The notes under the pieces were generated by a model. That model was given only the letters and a program-made list of their open reading frames with translations, ran no database searches and was not told the origin of the DNA. A DNA stretch of 64,000 bases from an uncultured Sphingomonas sp. (GTDB taxonomy: Bacteria > Pseudomonadota > Alphaproteobacteria > Sphingomonadales > Sphingomonadaceae). Position numbers and translations under genes: made by a program. Location of the stretch: NCBI GenBank assembly GCA_913776045.1, contig CAJYOI010000008.1, positions 1 to 64,000 on the forward strand, read 5' to 3'. Position 1 is the stretch's first letter. Each line of letters begins with the position of its first letter. Shown in pieces: positions 55,163 to 63,970 of the stretch.

Positions 55163-56337
55163 GGATGGCGGCCCTCGCGATTGGCCTGGCGGTCGCAGGG
55201 TGCGATGCCCTTCCACCGACCCCGTCGCGTGCGACCATCGCAGGCGGGCGCGAGATCGCGATGCCGCATGCCCGCACCTTTCGCGTCGTTGCGCGCGATG
55301 GTTACCGTATCGTCGACCTGAAGGCGTCGGTCGTCGGCTGGGGCGGTGCCGCGCTCGGGGAGGAACAGTTCCAGCGGCTGGTACTGGTGCCGCACGGCGT
55401 GCCGGCGCCCGCGCTGACCGGCGATCTGGCTGGCGCGACGCTGATCCACACGCCCGTGCAGCGCATCGCGAGCAACGCGGTCTTCCACGAAGCGATCACC
55501 AAGGTGCTCGGCATCAACGACCGGCTGGTCGCGGTCGGCGGGGTCAAATCCTGGGACGACGCCGTGCGCGCGCGGGTCCGGTCGGGCGCGCTGCGGCAGA
55601 TCGGCTATGGATGGCACAGTCCGCCGCAGCTCGATGCGCTGGTCGCAGCCCAGCCCGACGTGCTGTTGATGACGATGGGCGACCTGCGTTCGGTCGGCGC
55701 CAAGCCGCGCATCGAATCGCTCGGCATCGCGGTGGTGCCGATCTTCCTCGACAACGAGCCCGACTATCTGGGCCGTATCGACTATGTGCGGTTGATCGGC
55801 ATGCTCGCCGGTCACGAAGCGCAGGCCGACGCGTTTGCGGCGATGGTGACCCGCAACGTCGCCGCGCTGAAGGCCGCCGCCGCCGCCCAGCCGACGCGCA
55901 ACGTGCTGTCCGCGTGGTTCGCAGGGGGCGACCGCTGGAATCCGACCGTGCGCAATGCGGACGCCAAGTTGCTGCGCGACGCGAACGGCCGCAACCTGTT
56001 CGCGAAGCCGGACGATCCCACCCGCGACAGCTTTCAATCTGTGACGACCGAACAGCTGATCGCGCGCGGGCGCGACGCCGACTGCTGGATCCTGCGCGAT
56101 ACGCATTCCGCGCGCTTCACCGACCTGTCCGTCCTTCGCCGCTTCCGCGCGTATCGCGACGGGTGCCTGTTCGCCGCCGATGGGATGACCAAGCCCGATG
56201 CCGATGCCTTCGACCTGTATGAGACAGCCGTGATTCGCCCGGACCTGATCCTAGGCGACCTTGTCCGCATGTTGCATCCACGCTTACGCGACCAGCCGTT
56301 TCGCTACATTCGCCCTGATACGACGGTGCCGCGATGA
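55159..56337 (+). CDS. ABC importer substrate-binding lipoprotein (helical-backbone, FecB/BtuF-like)
   Basis: This 392-residue protein has lipobox L-A-V-A-G-C after GTG 55159 (ATG 55165 also works). The body shows the pattern of metal-chelate binding proteins: G-V-P-A-P, R-I-A-S-N-A-V-F-H-E-A, then L-V-A-V-G-G-V-K-S-W and Q-P-D-V-L-L-M-T-M-G-D. The start overlaps the receptor stop and the end overlaps the permease start, so the operon is tightly coupled. Confidence 0.85.
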   Translation: MRMAALAIGLAVAGCDALPPTPSRATIAGGREIAMPHARTFRVVARDGYRIVDLKASVVGWGGAALGEEQFQRLVLVPHGVPAPALTGDLAGATLIHTPVQRIASNAVFHEAITKVLGINDRLVAVGGVKSWDDAVRARVRSGALRQIGYGWHSPPQLDALVAAQPDVLLMTMGDLRSVGAKPRIESLGIAVVPIFLDNEPDYLGRIDYVRLIGMLAGHEAQADAFAAMVTRNVAALKAAAAAQPTRNVLSAWFAGGDRWNPTVRNADAKLLRDANGRNLFAKPDDPTRDSFQSVTTEQLIARGRDADCWILRDTHSARFTDLSVLRRFRAYRDGCLFAADGMTKPDADAFDLYETAVIRPDLILGDLVRMLHPRLRDQPFRYIRPDTTVPR

Positions 56338-57359
56338 CGCGCCTCCTGCTCGGCAATACGGCGCTGATCGTCGTCGTTCTGGCGTCGGCGTTAGCCGCGC
56401 TGTCGTGGGGCGCGATCGCGATAGAGGTCGATGCGGTGCTGGCTGCGCTGGTTGGCCGCGGCGATCCCGGCATGGTGCAGATCGTCACGGACCTGCGCCT
56501 GCCACGCGTCGCCACCGCGATCGTGGCGGGCAGTGCACTCGGCATCGCCGGCGTGTTGATGCAGGCGCTGTTCCGCAACCCGATGGCGGATGCCTGGTCG
56601 CTGGGCCTGACTGCCGGCGGCCAGTTGGGCGTGGCCCTGCTCGTCACCGCCGCCGCCTTCGCCGGGCCACGGGCGATCGCCGCCCTGCGCGCCTTGGAAG
56701 GACTGTCGATCACCGCAGGCGCGATGATCGGCATCGCCGTCTTCGCGCTCGCCATGGCCAGCCTTGCCCGCCGCGTCGGCACGGTGACCCTGCTCGTCGT
56801 CGGGCTGATGCTCGGCTTCACCGTGCAGGGTATCGTCAGTGTCGTCATTCATTTCGCCAATCGCGTCGGTGGACGTGTCTTCTCCGGCTGGAACGACGGC
56901 AATTTCGCCAGCGTCACGCCTGCCGACCTGCCGATGCTCGCGGTGCCGGTCGCGGTCGGCGTCGCCTTGGCGCTGACAAATGCCAAGCCGCTGACCGCCC
57001 TGCTGCTCGGCGAAACCTATGCTAAGAGCCTCGGCACCGACGTCACCCGCCTGCGCCGCCTGACATTGGCCGCCGTCGTACTGCTCGTCGCGCCCGTTAC
57101 CGCTTTCTGCGGGCCGGTCACCTTCGTCGGGCTGATCGTACCGCACTTCGCGCGGGCGATCGCCGGCACCGCACGCATCCTGCCGCTGCTGCCGCTGGCG
57201 GCCCTGTCGGGCGCGCTGCTGGCGCTCGCGGCGGACATCGTCGTCCACGCGCCGTGGGAGCAGCATTTCTTGCACCTCAACGCGGTGCTGGCGCTGGTCG
57301 GCGCGCCGATCGTCATCGCGCTGCTGATCTTTTCATCGATCATGCGGGGGCAACGCTAG
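56334..57359 (+). CDS. FecCD/BtuC family ABC permease
   Basis: This 341-residue permease has ~9-10 helices. Family motifs are L-R-L-P-R-V-A-T-A-I-V-A-G-S-A-L-G-I-A-G-V-L-M-Q, N-P-M-A-D-A-W-S-L-G and the coupling region G-P-V-T-F-V-G-L-I-V-P-H-F-A-R. It forms the inner-membrane channel for the chelate delivered by the receptor and lipoprotein. Confidence 0.92.
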   Translation: MTRLLLGNTALIVVVLASALAALSWGAIAIEVDAVLAALVGRGDPGMVQIVTDLRLPRVATAIVAGSALGIAGVLMQALFRNPMADAWSLGLTAGGQLGVALLVTAAAFAGPRAIAALRALEGLSITAGAMIGIAVFALAMASLARRVGTVTLLVVGLMLGFTVQGIVSVVIHFANRVGGRVFSGWNDGNFASVTPADLPMLAVPVAVGVALALTNAKPLTALLLGETYAKSLGTDVTRLRRLTLAAVVLLVAPVTAFCGPVTFVGLIVPHFARAIAGTARILPLLPLAALSGALLALAADIVVHAPWEQHFLHLNAVLALVGAPIVIALLIFSSIMRGQR

Positions 57360-58127
57360 ATGCTGCGACTATCTGCGCTATCGGTCGGCTATTCCGGCGC
57401 GCGCGGACGCGTGCTCGGTGACCTCGACGTAGCCGTCGTGCCGGGCAGCTTCGTCTGCGTGCTTGGTCGCAACGGCGCTGGCAAGTCGACGCTGATGCGG
57501 ACGCTGGCCGCGCTCCAGCCCGCGCTCGGCGGCGGCGCACTGCTGGATGACGAGGACATCGCCGCGATGCGCCCGCAGACCCGCGCGCGCCGTGTGGCCG
57601 TGGTCCTGACCGAACGCGCCGCCAGCCCCGGCCTGACCGTCGACGACGTGGTGTCGCTCGGCCGCCAGCCCTTCACCGGCTGGCAGGGGCGGCTGTCCAC
57701 CAACGACCGCGCGCAGGTGACTTCTGCGCTGGCGCTAGCCGGGGCAAGCACCTTTGCCGGCCGCCTGTTCGACGACCTGTCCGATGGTGAACGCCAGCGC
57801 GTAATGATAGCCCGTGCTATCGCGCAGGCACCACGGCTGATGATCCTCGACGAGATCACCGCCTTCCTCGATCTGCCCGGTCGCGTCGAGACGATGGCGC
57901 TGTTACGCAAGCAGGCACGGGTGACAGGCGCGATCGTGCTGTTGTCCAGTCACGACCTCGACCTGTCGCTGCAACTTGCCGACAGCGTGTGGCTGCTCGA
58001 TGGCAGTAGCGGCATGGCAGTCGGCAGCGCGGCGGACCTGATCGCCAGCGGCAGCATCGGTGCCGCCTTCGACACGCCGTCAGTGCGCTTCTCTCCCGCG
58101 ATCGGTCGCTTCGAGTTGATCGCATGA
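57360..58127 (+). CDS. ABC importer ATP-binding subunit (FecE/BtuD-like)
   Basis: A 255-residue ATPase with Walker A G-R-N-G-A-G-K-S-T, signature L-S-D-G-E-R-Q-R, Walker B L-M-I-L-D-E-I-T and H-loop L-S-S-H-D. The usual Pro after D-E is Ile (D-E-I-T), a minor variation. Its ATG directly follows the permease stop. Confidence 0.93.
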   Translation: MLRLSALSVGYSGARGRVLGDLDVAVVPGSFVCVLGRNGAGKSTLMRTLAALQPALGGGALLDDEDIAAMRPQTRARRVAVVLTERAASPGLTVDDVVSLGRQPFTGWQGRLSTNDRAQVTSALALAGASTFAGRLFDDLSDGERQRVMIARAIAQAPRLMILDEITAFLDLPGRVETMALLRKQARVTGAIVLLSSHDLDLSLQLADSVWLLDGSSGMAVGSAADLIASGSIGAAFDTPSVRFSPAIGRFELIA

Positions 58128-58957
58128 AGGCGGCAATCATCGCGGCTTCTTTCCTCGCTGCGTCGGCCGCAGAGGCGCGCCCCGCGCTGAACCACGTCTA
58201 TGTCGTGCTCGATCAGGCGACGTTCGATGCGATGCGCAACGATCCGCGGGTAACCGAATTGCTTGGACCGAGCGACGCCGGCCTGCCCGATCACGCGCCG
58301 CCACGCCCGGACGCCGATCGCATCTTCCTGCGCGGGCGCACCACGTATCTGGAGCTCTTCGCACCGAAGAACCGCTTCAATGAGCCGGTCGGCAAAGTCG
58401 GAATTGCCATTGCGGAAGACCGCCCGCGCGAATTCGAACAGTTGGCAAGACGATGGCGGATCCATTGCGCAACCAGTTTCTATCGGACCACAGTCGCCTG
58501 GACACGCAGCCAACCGCCGATCCCCTGGTACGACTCGATCCAATGTGACGAAACGGCGGTTCGCAAAGACCTGTCGATCTGGGCGATGATCTACAAACCC
58601 GCGTTCGGACGGTGGCAGACGGGATCGCCGACGACTTCTCGACGCACGATACTCGCGCCGCGCAGGACAGCGGGCCAAGGTCGGTTCGACTTGACCGGAT
58701 TGGACCTGTCTATCCCTGCCGCGGATCAAAGGCGGATCGCACAACAGCTGACTGCGGCAGGGCTAAGGCCGGAATACCGTGGCGACCGGATAGTGCTTCG
58801 CGGCGGCGGCTGGTCGATCACCCTTCGATCCACGAATATCACCAGCGCCGCCATCACAACCATCCGAATGCGCGTTCCCACGACGCAAAAGTCGACACTG
58901 CGATTCGGCAACTGCTTGCTCGAGTCTGGATTGCGTGAAGCCGCGCTGACATTTTGA
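58124..58957 (+). CDS. DUF5829-like secreted protein in the importer operon
   Basis: This 277-residue protein has a signal peptide (M-K-A-A-I-I-A-A-S-F-L-A-A-S-A-A-E-A) and the start L-N-H-V-Y-V-V-L-D-Q-A-T-F-D-A-M, then L-R-G-R-T-T-Y-L-E-L-F, as in DUF5829. The central region could be glyoxalase-like, a guess. It overlaps the ATPase gene by 4 bases and is the last gene of the operon. It has no known function in metal uptake. Confidence 0.7.
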   Translation: MKAAIIAASFLAASAAEARPALNHVYVVLDQATFDAMRNDPRVTELLGPSDAGLPDHAPPRPDADRIFLRGRTTYLELFAPKNRFNEPVGKVGIAIAEDRPREFEQLARRWRIHCATSFYRTTVAWTRSQPPIPWYDSIQCDETAVRKDLSIWAMIYKPAFGRWQTGSPTTSRRTILAPRRTAGQGRFDLTGLDLSIPAADQRRIAQQLTAAGLRPEYRGDRIVLRGGGWSITLRSTNITSAAITTIRMRVPTTQKSTLRFGNCLLESGLREAALTF

Positions 58958-58985
58958 CCCACATCCGATCGTTCGCGCGCGTCGT

Positions 58986-59140
58986 ACGCCCTTCGTCGAG
59001 CATCTCAGTGGCGTCGACTTCGAGAACCGCGAAACTGTGCGCATCCGCAACCGATACGACGCCAGCGTGCCGACGGTGGTCGGCGCCGTGTCACGGCCCA
59101 AGCCTGTCGTTGTGGAGGACGCCCGGCTCCTGCGCGCGAT
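58986..59140 (+). pseudogene. isolated internal fragment of a second mesD-like methionine synthase
   Basis: One frame reads T-P-F-V-E-H-L-S-G-V-D-F-E-N-R-E-T-V-R-I, then R-N-R-Y-D-A-S-V-P-T-V-V-G-A and R-P-K-P-V-V-V-E-D-A-R. By hand alignment 44 of 52 residues equal mesD residues 71-122 of this window. Nothing before or after matches, so it is a scrap of a paralogue, not a gene. Confidence 0.85.
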
Positions 59141-59180
59141 CCCATGCCGGCGAGGCCAGCCCAGGCGGCGCATCGCCCGG

Positions 59181-59354
59181 TCAGGCTTCGACCACCGGAT
59201 GGAGCACGGCATCGATACCGGTGTGGAACACCAGCGCCGACCCAGTGAGGCCCAGCACCGCGAACGGCAGCCCCAGGCTCAACCCCAACCACAGATGAAC
59301 GCGGCTCACGAGAATGCGCGCGCCCGTTGCTGCCGATCGCGAGTGCCCGGCCAT
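59181..59354 (-). pseudogene. truncated PepSY-associated TM helix gene after the TonB receptor
   Basis: ATG 59354 overlaps the receptor stop. The 57-residue frame reads A-R-I-L-V-S-R-V-H-L-W-L-G-L-S-L-G-L, then V-L-G-L-T-G-S-A-L-V-F, the first helix of PepSY_TM proteins, and ends at TGA. The other ~300-450 residues are missing, because the mesD scrap begins about 40 bases further on. Confidence 0.75.
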
Positions 59355-61573
59355 CAGAACCGCGTCGCCAGCGCCACTTCGAACGATCGCGGCGCACCGA
59401 TATAGACGTTGGTGGTCGGGTAGCCGGAATATTCGCCGTAGAAGGTGTCGGTCAGGTTCCGACCACGCAGCGTCAGTGTCGCTTGAGGCGCGATCGGGAA
59501 CGACAGGCTGGCATCCAGCACGTTATGCCCGGCGACGCGGATGGTATTGGCCGTGTCGGTGTAGAAGGCGCTGGCGTGTCGCAGAAAGCCGCCCAGCGTC
59601 ACCTTGTCGGCGATCGTGTAGAGCGCTGAGGCGTTGACCGTGGTCGAGGGGACATTGATCGGGCGGTTGTCGCTCCGATCGATCCGCACGCCTCCAACCA
59701 GCTCGGACAGCTCGTCATATTGCGCGTCGGTGTAGGACACGCCGCCCGAGAGGCGCAGCGCCTTCACCGGAGAGACGACGCCGGACAGTTCGACGCCCTG
59801 CGACGACTGCCGCCCGCCCTGAACGGCCAGCGCCGGGTTGACCGGATCGCGGGTCAGGATGTCACGCTGCTCTATGCGGTAGGCCGCGCCGGTGACGCTT
59901 GCCCGACCGCCCCATGCGGTCGCCTTGAACCCGGCCTCGTAGGCGCGACCCTTGGTCAGCCGAAACCGGCTGTTGGCGATCGAGGCCAGCAGGATCGAGG
60001 ACACCGGCGATACCGCCGTCGTATATTGCGCGTAGAGCGTCAGGCCCGGTGTCACCTCCCACGTCGTGCCCGCCCGCCACGACATGGAGTCGAAGGTCGG
60101 GCTGTTGCGATCGACCGCGCCGCCGACGTTCTGGATCGTCGCACGGTCCAACTCCATGTGGTCCCAGCGTATCCCGCCGACCAGCAGCCACTTCGGCGTC
60201 AGGTTCAGCGCATCCTCCGCGAACACGGAGGTCTGCTTCAGCTTGGAGTCGAAGGTGACATTGCCGGCGGTGAAGATCGCCGTCCCCGTGGGCCGGGGCA
60301 CGACGGCCGGATTACGCACGTCCACCGCCGGCAGGGCCGAGGTGGGGGCCGTCTGACGCAGACTGACGAAATCGGTGTCGTTGTGTTCGACGCCAAGGCT
60401 GAAGCGGTTGCGCAGCCCCGCGATGCGGCTGTCGTTGCCGACGACCCCGCGCGCGTTCCAAAACTTATGATCGTGGCGGAAATCCTGATAGGTCTGGCGA
60501 AAGCTGCCGTTCGGGAACGCTGCGGTGGGCGTGACAAAGATCTGGCTGTCGGCGAGCAGGAACGCACGCTTCGCGGTGTAACCGGTCAGGTCGAGCGCGA
60601 AGGTCCACCCGCTGCCGATCGACCAGTCGAGCCGCGAGCGCACCGTCGTCTCGTCGGCACCGGAATAGGCACCCTGGGGATTGTAGTTGCGCCGGCGCAG
60701 CGCGCGATCGACAACCAGGCCGTTCGCGCTCGTTACAGCGTCGGTCGGGCGCAGCGCATATTGACCGGGGATCAGCGGCAGGCCCTGATAGGTGGCGTCG
60801 TAGCGATCCTCGAAATGATCGACCGCGACGAGCAGCGACAGACGATCACTTGGTTTCCACAGCGCGCTCGCGGTCAGCCCGGCCGAGAAGGTGTCGTTAT
60901 TATCGACGTCGTAGAGACTGTCCGATCGCTGGTAACTGGTATCCGCCCGCACTGCGATCGTGGACGATACCGGCAGGTTGACCCCGCCGGCTGCAAACAG
61001 GGTGTCGAAGCTCCCGACCGACAGCAGCGTGTCGAGGTGGCGTTCGCCCAGCACCGGCTTGCGCGTCACCTTGTTGATGACGCCCGCCAGCGCACCCTCG
61101 CCGTACAATACCGACGCCGGTCCCTTCAGCACCTCGACGCGATCATAGTGCCAGTTGTTGCTATCGCGCTGGACGACGGTCGAGGTCGAAATCCGCACGC
61201 CGTCCTGAAGGATCGATACGGTGTTGCCGGCGAAGCCGCGCAAGCTGACGACGGCCGGATTGCCCGGCACGTTGCCGGCGATCGCCCCCACCACGTCGTT
61301 GAAGGTCTCGCGCGCGGTGCGAAGGCCACGGACCTGAAGGTCGTCCTGCGTCAGTACCTCGACGCTCGCCGGCGTCTCGCGGATCGACAGCCCGAGGCGG
61401 CTGCTCGCTTGCGCCTGATTGTCGAGCTTCAGTGGATCGCGCTGGCCGGTGACCACGATTGTCGCATCGGTGCGATCGTCAATGGTGTCGGTGCTGCGCA
61501 CCTGTGCGCCGGCCGGCACGGCCAGTAGTAGGCAGGGCGCAGCCGCGCCCGCCAGAAGATTGGATCGGAACAT
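59354..61573 (-). CDS. TonB-dependent receptor (DUF2946-associated)
   Basis: A 739-residue receptor with signal M-F-R-S-N-L-L-A-G-A-A-A-P-C-L-L-L-A-V-P-A-G-A, plug I-R-E-T-P-A-S-V-E-V-L-T and V-E-V-L-K-G-P-A-S-V-L-Y-G-E, and C-terminal Phe. AAAGG precedes the ATG. DUF2946 upstream and a (broken) PepSY gene downstream suggest a metal-chelate substrate, perhaps copper or iron; the ligand cannot be told from sequence. Confidence 0.9.
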   Translation of the reverse strand: MFRSNLLAGAAAPCLLLAVPAGAQVRSTDTIDDRTDATIVVTGQRDPLKLDNQAQASSRLGLSIRETPASVEVLTQDDLQVRGLRTARETFNDVVGAIAGNVPGNPAVVSLRGFAGNTVSILQDGVRISTSTVVQRDSNNWHYDRVEVLKGPASVLYGEGALAGVINKVTRKPVLGERHLDTLLSVGSFDTLFAAGGVNLPVSSTIAVRADTSYQRSDSLYDVDNNDTFSAGLTASALWKPSDRLSLLVAVDHFEDRYDATYQGLPLIPGQYALRPTDAVTSANGLVVDRALRRRNYNPQGAYSGADETTVRSRLDWSIGSGWTFALDLTGYTAKRAFLLADSQIFVTPTAAFPNGSFRQTYQDFRHDHKFWNARGVVGNDSRIAGLRNRFSLGVEHNDTDFVSLRQTAPTSALPAVDVRNPAVVPRPTGTAIFTAGNVTFDSKLKQTSVFAEDALNLTPKWLLVGGIRWDHMELDRATIQNVGGAVDRNSPTFDSMSWRAGTTWEVTPGLTLYAQYTTAVSPVSSILLASIANSRFRLTKGRAYEAGFKATAWGGRASVTGAAYRIEQRDILTRDPVNPALAVQGGRQSSQGVELSGVVSPVKALRLSGGVSYTDAQYDELSELVGGVRIDRSDNRPINVPSTTVNASALYTIADKVTLGGFLRHASAFYTDTANTIRVAGHNVLDASLSFPIAPQATLTLRGRNLTDTFYGEYSGYPTTNVYIGAPRSFEVALATRF

Positions 61574-61657
61574 GGGAATACCTTTGACCGGCCCGACGCC
61601 TGAGAACGCGGGCCGCAATTCATGGTCGCGCCGGATGAAGCGGCGCGGGATGACAGG

Positions 61658-62068
61658 TCAGAGGCAGGAAGGTGGTCCGCGTAGCGGAGGCCGTAGGTAG
61701 ACCGGACGTAAGGGTGCCGGCGGGATGATTGCCATCAGGCCGAGGGCCAGGATGAAGACGATCAGCGCGGCGAGCTGGACGGGGTCGATCGAGCCCAGCA
61801 TCGCGGCCGACAGTCCCGAGAAGGCGCAGGGCATCTCTGCCTTGCCGTGATCCTTGGACTTGCCGTCGTCAGGCATGTCGCCATGCATTCCCGGCATGTC
61901 CATCGTCATGGTCGCCGGGCCGTAGCCGGAGCAGATCGTGACGGTCATGCGACCGGACCCGTTGTCGATCATGTAGCCGGTGGGAACCAGCAGCTTCAAC
62001 AGCAGCGTCGCCGCGCACAGCAGCACGGCAAAACGGCGTTGCGCAAGAATTTGCCGGACGGCCTGCAC
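61658..62068 (-). CDS. DUF2946-like small protein with Met/His-rich segment
   Basis: The 136-residue protein starts at GTG 62068. It has one N-terminal and one C-terminal hydrophobic segment. Between them lies a Met/His/Asp-rich stretch around M-T-M-D-M-P-G-M-H-G-D-M, with single Cys residues in T-I-C-S-G and M-P-C-A-F. This layout matches DUF2946 and would bind soft or transition metals at the periplasmic face. It is 84 bases upstream of the receptor gene on the same strand. Confidence 0.7.
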   Translation of the reverse strand: MQAVRQILAQRRFAVLLCAATLLLKLLVPTGYMIDNGSGRMTVTICSGYGPATMTMDMPGMHGDMPDDGKSKDHGKAEMPCAFSGLSAAMLGSIDPVQLAALIVFILALGLMAIIPPAPLRPVYLRPPLRGPPSCL

Positions 62069-62217
62069 GAGGGCTACCTAACTGTGCATATGGGACGTGT
62101 CACTGAGGCAATCGGTCCCACGGCCCTTTCTCAAAAGGCGTCTCGCAAATCGCTTTTGGGAAGCCAGTCGCGTTCCCAAAATTTGATCCCAATCGGGACG
62201 GTTTCCGGGCTTAGATC

Positions 62218-62236
62218 GGTCGGAAACCGCTCTAGG
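62218..62236. repeat. 19-bp inverted repeat, right copy
   Basis: GGTCGGAAACCGCTCTAGG is the exact reverse complement of 51893-51911. It overlaps a local hairpin (CGGTTTCCG at 62199-62207 with CGGAAACCG at 62221-62229) next to the IS5 element. Confidence 0.6.
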
Positions 62237-62248
62237 CCGCGTCTGCAT

Positions 62249-63062
62249 TTAGCGTAGCCAGATCATGGCGGATGCGAGATGAACGAGGCCCATGAAGGCG
62301 GTGATGGTTTTCTCGCAGCGCAGGGCGATGCGCCGGAAGCGTTTGAGCTTGTTGAAGCAGCATTCGACCTGATGGCGTTCCTTGTAGAGGCGCCAGTCGA
62401 TGGGAGGTTTGGCGGTCCGGCTCGGATTGGCCTTGATCTGCGCGGTGGCGCCAAGGTCGTCGGCGATGAAGGTGCGCAACGGATCGGCGTCATAAGCGGC
62501 ATCGGCAATGACGTGGCCGACGCCCTTCAAGCCAGCCAGCAACGTCTCAGCTCGGGGTCGATCGCCCCGCTGGCCGGGCGTCGGATGGATGCGGATCGGC
62601 AGGCCGATGGCATCGACTAGGGCATGAACCTTGGTGCCAAAGCCGCCCCGCGAGCGGCCGAGAGCCCGGGTCGCAGCCCCCCCCCCTTTTGACCCGGGCG
62701 CCCGCCGCCTGGGCCTGAGCGCGGATGTTGGTCGCATCGATCAACAGCCATTCGAAGTCAGGGTCGGCAGATACCGCATCGAACATCCGGTCGAACACCC
62801 TTTGCTCGACCCAGCGATAGTAGCGTCGCTTGGCTGTCTGATACGCTCCAAACCGATCCTCCGGCAGATCCCGCCATCGCCCGCCCGAAGGCGCCAGCCA
62901 CAACAGCGCATCGAGGAACCGTCGACCATCGCTCCTCGGACCACGCGGCCCCTTGCGGCCACACGGCACAAACGGCTTCAACCGCTCCGATTGATCGTCC
63001 CGAAGAACCTCACTTCCACGCCAGCCTCCAAAAGCCAGCGTTGAATTAGAATAGGCCCCCAA
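62249..63062 (-). mobile_element. IS5 family (IS427-type) transposase, two frames joined at a poly-G run
   Basis: OrfA (from 63062 leftward) has the N-terminal helix part R-R-F-L-D-A-L-L-W-L, G-G-R-W-R-D-L-P and W-L-L-I-D-A-T-N-I-R. OrfB ends at 62249 with G-F-G-T-K-V-H-A-L-V-D, A-Y-D-A-D-P-L-R and E-R-H-Q-V-E-C-C-F-N-K-L-K. Between them is AAAAGGGGGGGGGG (minus strand of 62678-62691), where the frame changes. IS427-group elements use programmed frameshifting here; the long G run could equally be a mutation. Exact element ends were not determined. Confidence 0.8.
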
Positions 63063-63094
63063 ACGGAATCCCTAATTCGTCACTACAGCCTAAA

Positions 63095-63520
63095 TCAGCT
63101 GCGGATGTAGTCGCGCATCGCCGCGGCTTCGGCCTCGATCCGGTCGATGCGATGCTTCACCAGGTCGCCGATCGAGACGATGCCGATCAACGCGCCGTCG
63201 TCGACCACCGGCAGATGGCGGATGCGGCGGTGGGTCATGACCGACAGCGCGCCGAGCACCGGTTCGCCCGATGCGATCGTTTCCACCGGTGTTGACATAA
63301 CCGTGCGGACCGGGGCGTCGAGTCCACCCACGCCATCGCTCGCCATATGCTGGATCAGGTCGCGTTCGGAAAAGACGCCGGCGACCGCGCCGTCCGCCAT
63401 CACCGGCACCGCGCCGATCCGGTTGTCGGCGAGCAGTCGCACCGCATCGCGCACGCTTGCGTCCGCGTCGATCGTCACCACGTCATGGCCCTTGCCGCCC
63501 AGGATTACCGCGATTGTCAC
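63095..63520 (-). CDS. two-CBS-domain protein
   Basis: The protein has 141 residues with two CBS motifs (DASVRDAVRLLADNRIGAVPV then E-R-D-L-I, and H-R-R-I-R-H-L-P-V-V-D-D then S-I-G-D-L-V). Such proteins bind adenine nucleotides. The GTG at 63520 has a strong GGAGGGAATGCG Shine-Dalgarno. The upstream frame is open but not family-like. Confidence 0.9.
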   Translation of the reverse strand: MTIAVILGGKGHDVVTIDADASVRDAVRLLADNRIGAVPVMADGAVAGVFSERDLIQHMASDGVGGLDAPVRTVMSTPVETIASGEPVLGALSVMTHRRIRHLPVVDDGALIGIVSIGDLVKHRIDRIEAEAAAMRDYIRS

Positions 63521-63595
63521 CGCATTCCCTCCGTCATTGCCGACTGTTGTGGATTGAGCATCGCGCAAACGCCGGCCATTGGCAAAAACATAGTT

Positions 63596-63931
63596 ATGCC
63601 CCGACATGATCCCCTGCCCCGCGACACGCGCCCCGATCCGCTCGACGACCCGGCCTATGCCGCGCATGTCTGGGGACGGTTCCGCCGTATCCTGGCGTGG
63701 ATGACAGTGTTTTCCATCGGGATAGGTGTCGGCGCGGTCGCGATCCTGTGGCGGTCGGTCGGACCGCTGCCGATCCATATGGCCATCGCGACATTTCTGG
63801 GCGTGACGCTGACCATCCTGATGGCCGCGCTGCTGATGGGATTGATCTTCCTGAGTTCGGGCAGCGGGCATGATGAGGCAGTCGAGCGGCATGATCGACA
63901 CGAGGATTCTGCGGCCTGGCGCGACGAATAG
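63596..63931 (+). CDS. small membrane protein of unknown function
   Basis: The protein has ~111 residues with two hydrophobic segments (W-M-T-V-F-S-I-G-I-G-V-G and M-A-I-A-T-F-L-G-V-T-L-T-I-L-M). The N-terminus is acidic/proline-rich and the C-terminus is His/Asp-rich and polar. The ATG follows a weak ribosome site. Family not named; the pattern is frequent in sphingomonads. Confidence 0.6.
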   Translation: MPRHDPLPRDTRPDPLDDPAYAAHVWGRFRRILAWMTVFSIGIGVGAVAILWRSVGPLPIHMAIATFLGVTLTILMAALLMGLIFLSSGSGHDEAVERHDRHEDSAAWRDE

Positions 63932-63936
63932 GAAAA

Positions 63937-63970
63937 GGCCGGGATCGCACGATGGCGGCCCCGGCCCTTT
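63937..63970 (+). terminator. rho-independent terminator
   Basis: GGCCGGG (63937-63943) pairs with CCCGGCC (63960-63966) and is followed by a short T run, directly after the small membrane gene. Confidence 0.7.

Noticed and set aside
59720..61528. 602-residue plus-strand frame
   Set aside because: It is antisense to a convincing TonB receptor and has no domain pattern.
62130..63090. Terminal inverted repeats of the IS5 element
   Set aside because: I could not align the two flanks convincingly; the 19-bp repeat lies only on the left.
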